A DNA stretch of 10,076 nt, taken from positions 1 through 10,076 of the forward strand of contig JAICSZ010000044.1 of the NCBI GenBank assembly GCA_025936615.1, written 5' to 3'. This document shows positions 1 to 6,433 of this stretch, in pieces (position 1 is the stretch's first letter; every line of letters starts with the position of its first letter). Under the pieces are notes generated by a model. That model saw only the letters and a list, made by a program, of their open reading frames with translations. It made no database searches and was not told the DNA's origin. The translations under genes were made by a program, and so were the position numbers. Source of the stretch: Pedococcus sp. GTDB taxonomy: Bacteria; Actinomycetota; Actinomycetes; Actinomycetales; Dermatophilaceae.

Positions 1-59
1 GGGCTCCGGCATACGGGTCGAATCGGCGCGAAGCGGCGGCGTCGGGCGGCCGGCTGCGT

Positions 60-65
60 GATACT
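60..65 (+). promoter_or_regulatory. candidate -10 box of a leaderless promoter
   Basis: The hexamer GATACT matches the sigma-70-type -10 consensus TATAAT at four of six positions. It ends seven bases before the ATG at 73. That spacing would place the transcription start on the A of the ATG, giving a leaderless mRNA, which is common in actinobacteria. No Shine-Dalgarno sequence precedes either the ATG at 73 or the GTG at 58, which fits this reading. No recognisable -35 box is seen 16-18 bases upstream. This is an inference from spacing. Confidence 0.35.
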
Positions 66-72
66 CCCCCGC

Positions 73-2163
73 ATGAAGTCAGGGGGAACCCAGCGGCGCG
101 CCGCTCTTGGATTACTGACCGCCGTACTGCTGGGAGCCGGGTCGGTGGCCATCACAGCGACGCCCGCGCAGGCCGACGAGGGCCTGGCCGAGAGCGGCCT
201 GGCCCGCTACACCGTGTCCGAGGAAGGCAAGCCGGTGCAGGTCGAGCAGGTGCTGGCCCTGACGAACGAGAGGCCGTCCTCGGGTGGCCGGTCCTATTAC
301 AGCCGCGGCTACTCGCTGTGGCTGCCCGACGGGGGCAGCAACCTCGAGGCGACGTCCAACGGCTCGCGGTTGTCCGTCTCGGTGAGGAAGGTGCACGGTG
401 AGCAGTTCGCCGACATCACCTTCCCCAGCGGACTGGCGTACGGCCAGAGCCGAAACATCCGGGTCACCTACAGCATCAAGGGCTCTGCGCCACGCTCGAA
501 GGCCCGGGGCCGGGTCGGCAAGGGCTACGCGGCATTCGACGTCTACTCCCCCGGCGACACCGGACGCGCCGTCATCGAGGTGGTCGCGCCGCGCTCGATG
601 GAGACGGACCTCGGCCTCCCCACCGAGCGCTCCGACGACGGCGACACCCGAACGACCGTGGCCAAGGGTGGCGGACCCTTCGGGCTGTGGGGCGGGGCCT
701 CGCTGCGCGACCCCGACCAGGCGGCGAAGAGCACCGTGACGGTGGGCTCGGACTCCTTCGACGTCGTGGGCTTCCCCGGTGACACCGCCTGGTCCAAGCA
801 CATCGCGACGCGGCTGCCTGCGACGATCCGCGCGCTGGAGAAGGTCTCCGGGCAGAAGTGGCCCAGCCAGCAGACGACCATCACCGAGGACCTCAGCGGC
901 GAGGTCTACGGCTGGGCCGGCAGCTACGACAAGGGCAACATCAAGGTGTCCGAGGACCTGGACCCCGCCCTCCTCGCGCATGAGCTCTCGCACGCGTTCG
1001 CCAGCTACGACAACCTTGCCGAGCGCTGGCTCACCGAGGGCCTGGCCCAGGAGATGGCGACCGAGATCAGCGCCGCCACCAAGGTGCCGGACCGTCCGCA
1101 CCCGACGGTTCGCGCCGGCCAGGACGGCTCGTTCCCGCTCGCCGACTGGCCCGGCGGCTTCGGCGTGGCAACCTCCGCCGAGGTGTACGGCTACCCCGCC
1201 TCGTGGCGCGCGGTCCACGCGCTCATGGATGGCAGCAAGCCCGCCTCCCGCCCGGGGCTGGTCCGTGCCCTCACCACCAAGGCCACGGTCTACGACGCAC
1301 CCGGGGAGGTCACGACCGGGGCGAGCACGACGACCTGGCGCCAGGCCTACGACCTGTTCGAGGTCATGGGCGGCAACACGCAGACCCGCTCGATCATGAC
1401 CACCTGGGTCATCGGGTCCGGCGACGCGAAGGCCATAGCCGCACGGGCCACCGCCCGCGCTGCCTACGCCAAGGCGGACCGCCTCGACGGGGACTGGTCA
1501 CTGCCGCGCGGGGTGCGCACGCCGATGGGTGACTGGGACTTCCCGGCCGCGACCACGGCGATGGCGCAGGTGCGAGACCTCGCCGGGCCGGCGCTGGCCG
1601 CCCAGCAGGTCGCGGCCAAGGCGCGTCTGGACACCAAGGACCTGCGGTCGGCCTACCAGGTGGCCGACGAGCCGTACGAGTACCAGCAGGTGGCTGCCCA
1701 GCTCGGCGCGTTCCTCGGAGCGGCCCGCGCCTACGAGTCCGTGGAGTCGGAGGTGCACGCAGCCGGTCCGCTCACCCGGCTGGGCGAGGAGGTCGTGCCC
1801 GCGCACCAGCAGGTGGCGGACGCCAAGGCGGCGATCGAGGACCTTCAGTTCACCGACTCCGAGAGCGCGCTCACGGCCGCACGCTCCAAGCTCGGCACGG
1901 CCAAGCTCGTGGGCACGGCCATCGTCGGCGGCGCGCTGCTCGTCCTCTTCCTCATCGTCCTCACGACCGCGATCGCGGTGCGGCGCCACGTCCGCCGTCC
2001 CCACGTGGTGGCGCAGCAGTCGTGGGCGGCGCCCGGCGCCCTCACCGCGCCCGGCGCCCTCACCGCGCCCGGCGCCCTCACCGCGCCCGGCGTTCTCGGC
2101 GCGCAGGCCCCGACCTCGGACGGGGAGATCGGCGGCCTGCCCGCAGACCCGTCGCACACCTGA
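73..2163 (+). CDS. membrane-anchored M1-like (gluzincin) metallopeptidase
   Basis: A 696-residue exported protein. Residues 1-34 form a Sec signal peptide with an RR-containing n-region, a Leu/Ala core and an AQA cleavage site before DE. A beta-rich domain follows (about 35-240). The catalytic part has HELSH at 303-307 (zinc ligands and general base) and WLTEGLAQE at 319-327, where Glu322 is the expected third zinc ligand of gluzincins. A helical region and stalk follow (about 500-610), then one membrane segment (about 612-636), basic residues (RRHVRR) and a cytoplasmic tail with Ala-Pro-Gly repeats. The topology is therefore an extracellular enzyme anchored at its C-terminus. The active-site layout resembles peptidase MA and M1 families, but no GxMEN motif is present, so aminopeptidase activity is not shown. 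Substrate unknown. A GTG at 58 in the same frame is an alternative start; 73 gives the more compact signal peptide and matches the -10-like box at 60-65. Confidence 0.85.
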   Translation: MKSGGTQRRAALGLLTAVLLGAGSVAITATPAQADEGLAESGLARYTVSEEGKPVQVEQVLALTNERPSSGGRSYYSRGYSLWLPDGGSNLEATSNGSRLSVSVRKVHGEQFADITFPSGLAYGQSRNIRVTYSIKGSAPRSKARGRVGKGYAAFDVYSPGDTGRAVIEVVAPRSMETDLGLPTERSDDGDTRTTVAKGGGPFGLWGGASLRDPDQAAKSTVTVGSDSFDVVGFPGDTAWSKHIATRLPATIRALEKVSGQKWPSQQTTITEDLSGEVYGWAGSYDKGNIKVSEDLDPALLAHELSHAFASYDNLAERWLTEGLAQEMATEISAATKVPDRPHPTVRAGQDGSFPLADWPGGFGVATSAEVYGYPASWRAVHALMDGSKPASRPGLVRALTTKATVYDAPGEVTTGASTTTWRQAYDLFEVMGGNTQTRSIMTTWVIGSGDAKAIAARATARAAYAKADRLDGDWSLPRGVRTPMGDWDFPAATTAMAQVRDLAGPALAAQQVAAKARLDTKDLRSAYQVADEPYEYQQVAAQLGAFLGAARAYESVESEVHAAGPLTRLGEEVVPAHQQVADAKAAIEDLQFTDSESALTAARSKLGTAKLVGTAIVGGALLVLFLIVLTTAIAVRRHVRRPHVVAQQSWAAPGALTAPGALTAPGALTAPGVLGAQAPTSDGEIGGLPADPSHT
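2029..2100 (+). repeat. 18-bp tandem repeat in the metallopeptidase tail
   Basis: Three identical 18-bp units (2029-2046, 2047-2064, 2065-2082; unit gcgcccggcgccctcacc) are followed by a degenerate fourth at 2083-2100. They encode APGALT three times and then APGVLG. The unit is a multiple of three, so gain or loss of a copy keeps the frame. The repeat lies in the predicted cytoplasmic tail, after the membrane segment. Confidence 0.95.
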
Positions 2164-2250
2164 CATTCGTCACCGACCACCTACGTCCTCCGGCCGTTCA
2201 CCGCAGGCTCGCACCGCGGGACCATGCCCTCGCAGGGACCACCAACTCAC

Positions 2251-2257
2251 GAGGAGG
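2251..2257 (+). promoter_or_regulatory. Shine-Dalgarno site that decides the start at 2263
   Basis: GAGGAGG lies five bases before the ATG at 2263. An in-frame ATG at 2224 would add 13 residues ahead of the twin-arginine motif and has no such site, so 2263 is the better start. Confidence 0.8.
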
Positions 2258-2262
2258 TTCCC

Positions 2263-2748
2263 ATGGGCGAGAGCAGGATTGGCCGGCGCCAGCTGGTGCG
2301 CACGGCGGCCGCGGTGGCGGCAGGAGGAGCACTGGTCGGCGGCACCGGGGTCGCAGCGGCCAGCGCCAGTGATGACGGCAACGGGCACCGGATCCTCGGC
2401 GCCTGGTGGGTCACCCACACCGACGACCCGCCGAGCGACCCGAATCAGGGCATCACGGTCGTCACGTTCGCCTCGGGCGGAGCTCTCGTGGCCGCCGACA
2501 TCCGCCCCGCGGGCGGCACGGGCGCGGGCGCCTGGAGCGCCAGCGGCAGCCACTTCCGGGCCAGCTACTGGGCCGCGGTCCCGCTGGGCCCACCCGACAC
2601 CCCGGGCGGCTCGATCAACATCAGGGTCAAGGGGCGGCTGCACGACAACACGGTCTCGGGCACCTACGCGACCACCGTGTACGACCCCGACGGCACAGTG
2701 CTGGAGACCGGCACGGGCACGTTCACCGGGAGCCGCCTGACCGCCTGA
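2263..2748 (+). CDS. Tat-exported small beta-rich protein of unknown function
   Basis: A 161-residue protein. The N-terminus carries a twin-arginine motif (GRRQLVRTAA) followed by an Ala/Gly hydrophobic stretch and a probable cleavage site near the AAASAS segment, so export in folded form by the Tat system is likely. The mature part of about 120 residues has alternating strands with repeated Gly-x-Trp patterns (LGAWWVTH, GAGAWSASGSHF) and a C-terminal VSGTYATTVYDPDGT-type pair of strands. This looks like a small beta-barrel of lipocalin or calycin kind, but the resemblance is by pattern only. No catalytic motif is seen. The gene starts 99 bases after the metallopeptidase stop in the same direction and could be co-transcribed, though it has its own strong ribosome-binding site. 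Function not assigned. Confidence 0.8.
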   Translation: MGESRIGRRQLVRTAAAVAAGGALVGGTGVAAASASDDGNGHRILGAWWVTHTDDPPSDPNQGITVVTFASGGALVAADIRPAGGTGAGAWSASGSHFRASYWAAVPLGPPDTPGGSINIRVKGRLHDNTVSGTYATTVYDPDGTVLETGTGTFTGSRLTA

Positions 2749-2750
2749 GG

Positions 2751-2770
2751 CGCCCAGTCCGCTCTGGGCG
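2751..2770. terminator. hairpin between convergent genes, possible bidirectional terminator
   Basis: CGCCCAG (2751-2757) and CTGGGCG (2764-2770) form a perfect 7-bp stem with a 6-nt loop. It starts two bases after the stop of the plus-strand gene and 22 bases before the end of the minus-strand reductase gene. No T-run follows on either side, as is usual for actinobacterial hairpin terminators. Confidence 0.55.
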
Positions 2771-2791
2771 GTGCGTTGGCCGCGCCCCGCC

Positions 2792-3403
2792 TCAGTGCCC
2801 CCTGACCCGGTAGTCGATGAAGGTCGCGAACGGTGACTGCCGCACCCCGAGGTGCTCGAGCTCGACGTCCTTGTCGAACCCGTCGAACAGCCGCTTGCCG
2901 CCACCCAGGATGACCGGCGCGACGATGACCGTGAGCTCGTCGAGCAGCCCGGCCGAGAGCGCCTGTCGGATCACGTCCGCGCCGCCCATGACGTGCACGT
3001 GCTTGTCCCCCGCGGCGTCCTTGGCGCGCCCGACCGCCTCCTCGACGCCGTCGACGAACACGAAGGCGTCGCCCTCCGGCTGCTCATCGACCCGGTGGGT
3101 GACGATGAAGAACGGTAGACCCCAAGGGTTCTCGTCGCCCCAGTGCCCGGCCGCCTCGTAGGTCCACCGACCGCTGACGACGGCGCCCAGCCCGGCGAAC
3201 GCCTCGTCGAGCCACGCCTTGTCCTCGCCGGTGGGTTCGCCCAACGGCTTGCCCGCGGCCTCGTCGGAGTACGTCCACGGCCCGCCGAAGACCCAGTTGT
3301 GCAAGCGCTCGCCGCCAACGCCCAGGCCTTGGCCGGGTCTGTCGTCGGGTCCCACGACGTAGCCGTCGACCGAGGTGGTGATGCCTGCGATGACCTTGCC
3401 CAT
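2792..3403 (-). CDS. dihydrofolate reductase family protein (RibD C-terminal-like)
   Basis: A 203-residue protein with the fold signature of the DHFR/RibD C-terminal superfamily: an N-terminal strand leading into SVDGYVVGPDD (11-21), a central VVSGRWTYEAAGHW segment (75-88), the nucleotide-binding VMGGADVIRQ (138-147) and the VILGGGKRLFDG motif (164-175). Members probably use NADPH to reduce pterin-like or other carbonyl substrates, but the substrate of this subgroup (YyaP/YwjB-like) is not known. The length is complete for the family. The ATG is preceded by AGAGGAG with a five-base gap. It lies 75 bp downstream of the SRPBCC gene on the same strand, so the two may form an operon. It is not the essential folA type and is not fused to a deaminase domain, so a role in riboflavin synthesis is unlikely. 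Confidence 0.88.
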   Translation of the reverse strand: MGKVIAGITTSVDGYVVGPDDRPGQGLGVGGERLHNWVFGGPWTYSDEAAGKPLGEPTGEDKAWLDEAFAGLGAVVSGRWTYEAAGHWGDENPWGLPFFIVTHRVDEQPEGDAFVFVDGVEEAVGRAKDAAGDKHVHVMGGADVIRQALSAGLLDELTVIVAPVILGGGKRLFDGFDKDVELEHLGVRQSPFATFIDYRVRGH

Positions 3404-3478
3404 GACTGCTCCTCTGGTGGTTTGCGTCGGCAGTTCCGACCGGAGCGACCGCGCGAACTCATCGCCGCGAGTGCCAGG

Positions 3479-3931
3479 TCAGCCCCCGCTGCCGCTCTCG
3501 ACGCCGGTGACCCCTGACTCGGCCCGCCGCCTGAGGCCCTCTGCCTCCATCCCGAGGTACCGCTTGACCATTCCTCCGTAGAGCCGCCCGACCAGCCCGC
3601 CGAGCACCCCGGTCGACTCGAACCCGAGCCGCACCCGCGCACCCCCACCGGACAGCGGCTCGATGTCGTGGCGTGCCGTGTTGCGGGCACCGGCCCCAGT
3701 GGACACCCAGGTGAACGACCGCCCCGGCTCGAGGTCGGTCACCACCCACTCGGTCTCGGGCAGCCGCGGCTGCTTGAGCCTGGTGCGGGACCCGGGCCTG
3801 AGCGGCCCGTCGTCCAGGCGGCGCGCGGAGGTCACCGAGTCGGTCCACTCAGGCCAGTACTCCACGTCGCTCAGCACCTCCCAGACCCGCTGGGGCGAGG
3901 CTGCGATCTCGATCGTCTTCGTCTCCTCCAT
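3479..3931 (-). CDS. SRPBCC (START-like) family protein
   Basis: A 150-residue protein matching the SRPBCC/polyketide cyclase-dehydrase-like group: KTIEIAASPQRVWEVLSDVEYWPEW (residues 5-29) is the usual first strand, helix and W-P-x-W segment. An ITRLK-like strand (RTRLKQP, 49-55), the WVVTDLEPG turn (62-70) and a long C-terminal helix (GLVGRLYGGMVKRYLGMEAEG, about 112-132) complete the helix-grip fold. Such proteins bind hydrophobic ligands in a cavity; no catalytic residue can be named, so no reaction is claimed. The open frame extends upstream to 4420, but that part runs antisense through the divergent gene; the ATG at 3931 fits the family N-terminus exactly. No clear ribosome-binding site precedes it. 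The last ten residues are Gly/Ser-rich. It is probably transcribed with the reductase gene that follows. Confidence 0.87.
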   Translation of the reverse strand: MEETKTIEIAASPQRVWEVLSDVEYWPEWTDSVTSARRLDDGPLRPGSRTRLKQPRLPETEWVVTDLEPGRSFTWVSTGAGARNTARHDIEPLSGGGARVRLGFESTGVLGGLVGRLYGGMVKRYLGMEAEGLRRRAESGVTGVESGSGG

Positions 3932-3977
3932 CAGTTGATCGTCGCAGCCGCGGCCGGACTTCGACAGGATGGTCCCC

Positions 3978-5129
3978 ATGGACCCGGCCCGCGTCCTCGC
4001 CCAGCGCCTCGCCACCCAGCGCCTGTCCTCCGCGCCCATGGCGCGTGCGGTCGACGCGGTTCGCCTGCTCACCTGCGTGCAGAGCCAGGAGCGCGACCAC
4101 GCCTTCTTCTCACTCGCCTTGCGGTCACGACGTGACACGTATGCCGCGGTGAGACGTGAGCACGACCGCGGCGCCTTCGTGCGCACCCACATCCTGCGGC
4201 CGACCTGGCACCTGGTGGCGCCGGAGGACCTGCGGTGGATCCTCGAGCTGACCTCTCCAAGGGTGCTGGCGAGCATGAAGAGCCGACACCACCAGCTCGG
4301 TCTGGACGACCCGGCCCGGCTCGACGCGGGTCTGTCGTTGCTCACCCAGCTGTTGCACGGCAAGCGTTTTCGCACCAGGCCGGAGCTCAACACGGAGTTC
4401 GAGGCACACCGCTCCCCCATCTCGCCCGGTGAGCAGCTCGGCCACCTGCTGCTCGTCGCAGAGCTGCGCGGCCTGGTGTGCTCGGGGCCGATGAAGGGGG
4501 TGCACCACTCCTACGCGCTGGTCCACGAGGTGATCGCTCCGACGCCCAGCCCGGACCGCGACGAGGCGCTCGTCGACCTGGCGCGGCGGTTCTTCACCGG
4601 CCACGGACCGGCCTCCATCAAGGACTTCACGCGCTGGTCGTCCCTCACGGTCGCCGACGCCAGGTCCGCACTGGGCCACATCGGCAACGGCCTCGAACGC
4701 GTGGAGGTCGACGGGACGTCGCTGTGGTTCGACCCGCACAACGTGCCGCGGCGCAGCCCGACCGCGCCCGCGGCATACCTCTTCCCCGTCTACGACGAGG
4801 CGGTGCTGACCTACCCGCAGCTGAGCTTCCCTGCGGCGAACGGACATCCGTACGCCGACACCCAGGACCCGTTCTGGGCGACGGTGGTCCTCGACGGCGC
4901 CAACGTCGGGCTGTGGAAGCGCGCAGTCAACGGCGAGCGGGTCGAGGTCGACGTGCGGCTCGCGCCCGAGGTGTCGCCGGAAGGCCGGGAACACGTTCGC
5001 ATGGCGGCGCAGCGACTGGCGGGCTTCCTCGAGCGGGACCTCGCCTACGTCGAGGGCGAGGGGAAGCCGCAGCTGTGGGGCGGTGAGCTGGGCCACCCGG
5101 CCCGCCGCCCGAGGCGCGCCGACCGGTAG
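3978..5129 (+). CDS. winged-helix protein of the HTH_42 family, AlkZ/YcaQ-like
   Basis: A 383-residue protein of the winged-helix HTH_42 family (PF06224 type). Diagnostic segments are the N-terminal VRLLTCVQSQERDHAFF (29-45), the HILRPTWHLV strand with downstream EDLRWIL helix, the GHGPASIKDFTRWS motif (208-221) and a C-terminal VVLDGANVGLWKR region. Characterised members AlkZ and YcaQ/AlkX are DNA glycosylases that excise bulky alkylated bases or unhook interstrand crosslinks, with a Q-x-Q or Q-x-D catalytic motif near the N-terminus. Here Gln35-Ser36-Gln37 occupies that place, so a glycosylase role is possible but unproven; most family members are uncharacterised. The ATG at 3978 is chosen because AGGAT lies seven bases ahead; an in-frame ATG at 3969 would add three residues. 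The start is 46 bp from the divergent SRPBCC start, so the promoters overlap. Confidence 0.82.
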   Translation: MDPARVLAQRLATQRLSSAPMARAVDAVRLLTCVQSQERDHAFFSLALRSRRDTYAAVRREHDRGAFVRTHILRPTWHLVAPEDLRWILELTSPRVLASMKSRHHQLGLDDPARLDAGLSLLTQLLHGKRFRTRPELNTEFEAHRSPISPGEQLGHLLLVAELRGLVCSGPMKGVHHSYALVHEVIAPTPSPDRDEALVDLARRFFTGHGPASIKDFTRWSSLTVADARSALGHIGNGLERVEVDGTSLWFDPHNVPRRSPTAPAAYLFPVYDEAVLTYPQLSFPAANGHPYADTQDPFWATVVLDGANVGLWKRAVNGERVEVDVRLAPEVSPEGREHVRMAAQRLAGFLERDLAYVEGEGKPQLWGGELGHPARRPRRADR

Positions 5130-5159
5130 GCCGGGTCAACCGTTCGGCCGAAGCTGTTG

Positions 5160-5323
5160 CGGCGCCTGAGCACGAGCCGGCGAGTTACACATCTGGACTT
5201 TTGCCGATCGCTTGGACAACTCGGGCAGGCGCCGGGCACGCTCGATGCCGTCCCGCTGGAAGTGGCCGTCGGGGGGATCCGTTTCGTCACCGCCGCTTCC
5301 CGCCCCCCAGACCCCGGGAAGTC
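5160..5323 (+). promoter_or_regulatory. possibly structured leader of the CHAP hydrolase gene
   Basis: The 194-bp gap before the CHAP gene holds two paired elements. CGGCGCCTG at 5160-5168 is an exact inverted repeat of CAGGCGCCG at 5226-5234. GTCGGGGGG (5268-5276) can pair with CCCCCC-A-GAC (5303-5312) with one bulged A, ending about a dozen bases before the ATG. The second helix would sit close to the weak ribosome-binding site. No match to the c-di-AMP (ydaO) riboswitch, which often precedes actinobacterial cell-wall hydrolase genes, could be recognised. A regulatory role is inference; GC-rich DNA forms such pairings by chance. Confidence 0.25.
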
Positions 5324-6400
5324 ATGCGTCCACGCCTGCACCGCGCCCTCGCCCGCCTCGCCGCCCTGACCCTCGTGGCCGGCCTCGGGATCACCGTCTC
5401 CTCCACCTCCGCCGACGCGGCCACCATGGTCCGCGAGTGCAAGAAGAGCTCGATCGGCTGCGTGTCGTTCTCGGGCTACAACGGCCGCTCGGTCTGGGGC
5501 TACCCGGTCAACCGGACCGGCAACAACTGCGTCAACTACGTCGCCTACCGGCTTCACAAGAACGGTGTCCGGCAGCTGAGCGGGATGGGCAGCGGCGGTT
5601 CGTGGGCGCGTAGCGCCAAGACTCGCGGGTTCCGCGTCGACCACACCCCCCGCACCGGCTCGATCGCCCAATGGAACTACGGCAGCGCATACGCGCCGAG
5701 CTCGGGGCACGTGGGCTACGTCGAGGAGGTCACCTCCTCGTACATCGTCATCTCCGACTCCTCGTGGGGCGGCAGCTACTCCTCGCGGTGGCGGGTGCCG
5801 CGCGGCGACCGCAACTGGCCGAGCAACTTCATCCACTTCAAGGACACCAGCTACCAGCCGCCACCCAACGGGACCTTCCTGAGGAGCCGTGAGGACAGCG
5901 CGGTGTACCTGCTGGCCGGCGGAGCCCCCGTGTGGGTCAGGACCTGGGCGGCCTTCGGCGGGGCGAAGCCCGCCCACCTCGTGTCGACCGCGACCATCGC
6001 GGCACTGCCGCGGTACCCGAAGAACGGCACCTACCTGCTCGGCGCCCAGCGGCGGGAGGTCTACGTCGTGGCGGGCGGCGCACCGGTCTACGTGTCGGCG
6101 TGGGCCAACGTCGGGGGCCGCCACGGGTACACGACGGTCGACCAGAACGCCATCGACCGGGCCGGCTCCGGAGGCCGGTACAACCACCTGGCGTACCGTC
6201 CGGTCGACGGCTGCTACCTGCGCGGGACGACGAGCAAGCGCGTCTACCAGGTGAAGGGCGGGGTGGCCCACTTCGTCAGGTCCTGGTCCCAGGTGGGCGG
6301 GACCAAGCCGACCACCTATGTCGACCAGGCCAGCATCGACAAGGCGGGGACCACCTCACCCCTCAAGTGGACCCACGTGCGCGGCAGGGCCGTCCTGTAG
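5324..6400 (+). CDS. secreted CHAP-domain cell-wall hydrolase with three GGAP repeats
   Basis: A 358-residue exported protein. Residues 1-33 form a Sec signal peptide (basic n-region with several Arg, Leu/Ala core, ADAA before TMVREC). A CHAP domain follows (about 40-175): the catalytic Cys69 lies in GNNCVNYVAYRL, His129 in GHVGYVEEV, and Asp145 in VISDSSWGG takes the place of the third polar residue. CHAP enzymes are amidases or endopeptidases that cut peptidoglycan peptides, acting here outside the membrane. The C-terminal half has three repeats starting near residues 182, 234 and 295, each with NGTFLR-like, vYxVaGGAPvyV and SWxxvGG elements, probably for surface or wall binding. The frame is open upstream to 5201, but 5324 puts the signal peptide at the N-terminus. 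The gene converges on selB with only 33 bp between stops. Confidence 0.88.
   Translation: MRPRLHRALARLAALTLVAGLGITVSSTSADAATMVRECKKSSIGCVSFSGYNGRSVWGYPVNRTGNNCVNYVAYRLHKNGVRQLSGMGSGGSWARSAKTRGFRVDHTPRTGSIAQWNYGSAYAPSSGHVGYVEEVTSSYIVISDSSWGGSYSSRWRVPRGDRNWPSNFIHFKDTSYQPPPNGTFLRSREDSAVYLLAGGAPVWVRTWAAFGGAKPAHLVSTATIAALPRYPKNGTYLLGAQRREVYVVAGGAPVYVSAWANVGGRHGYTTVDQNAIDRAGSGGRYNHLAYRPVDGCYLRGTTSKRVYQVKGGVAHFVRSWSQVGGTKPTTYVDQASIDKAGTTSPLKWTHVRGRAVL
5867..6349 (+). repeat. three degenerate protein repeats (GGAP type)
   Basis: Protein-level repeats begin at 5867, 6023 and 6206. Each reads roughly [ND]G[TC][FY]L, then about eight residues, VYxVxGGxPxxV, SWxxVGG and a (V)DQxxIDxAG-like end. The first copy has STATIAAL in place of DQxxID. 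The DNA of the copies is diverged, so these are old duplications kept by selection rather than recent ones. Similar repeats occur in other secreted actinobacterial proteins; I do not know an assigned function. Confidence 0.85.
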
Positions 6401-6433
6401 CGCCACCCGGCGGCGCATCACCAAGCACCGACC

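Noticed and set aside
112..1218. Long minus-strand open frame of 368 codons over the metallopeptidase gene
   Set aside because: Arg/Gly/Ala/Val-rich translation without family features. It is the antisense shadow expected in GC-rich coding DNA, and the plus-strand gene has a zinc site and signal peptide.
5130..5323. c-di-AMP (ydaO/yuaA) riboswitch before the CHAP hydrolase gene
   Set aside because: I looked for the conserved core of that class and could not find it. Only generic pairings are present.
5045..6271. Minus-strand open frame of 408 codons over the CHAP gene
   Set aside because: Antisense shadow; the plus strand holds a signal peptide, CHAP catalytic residues and conserved repeats.
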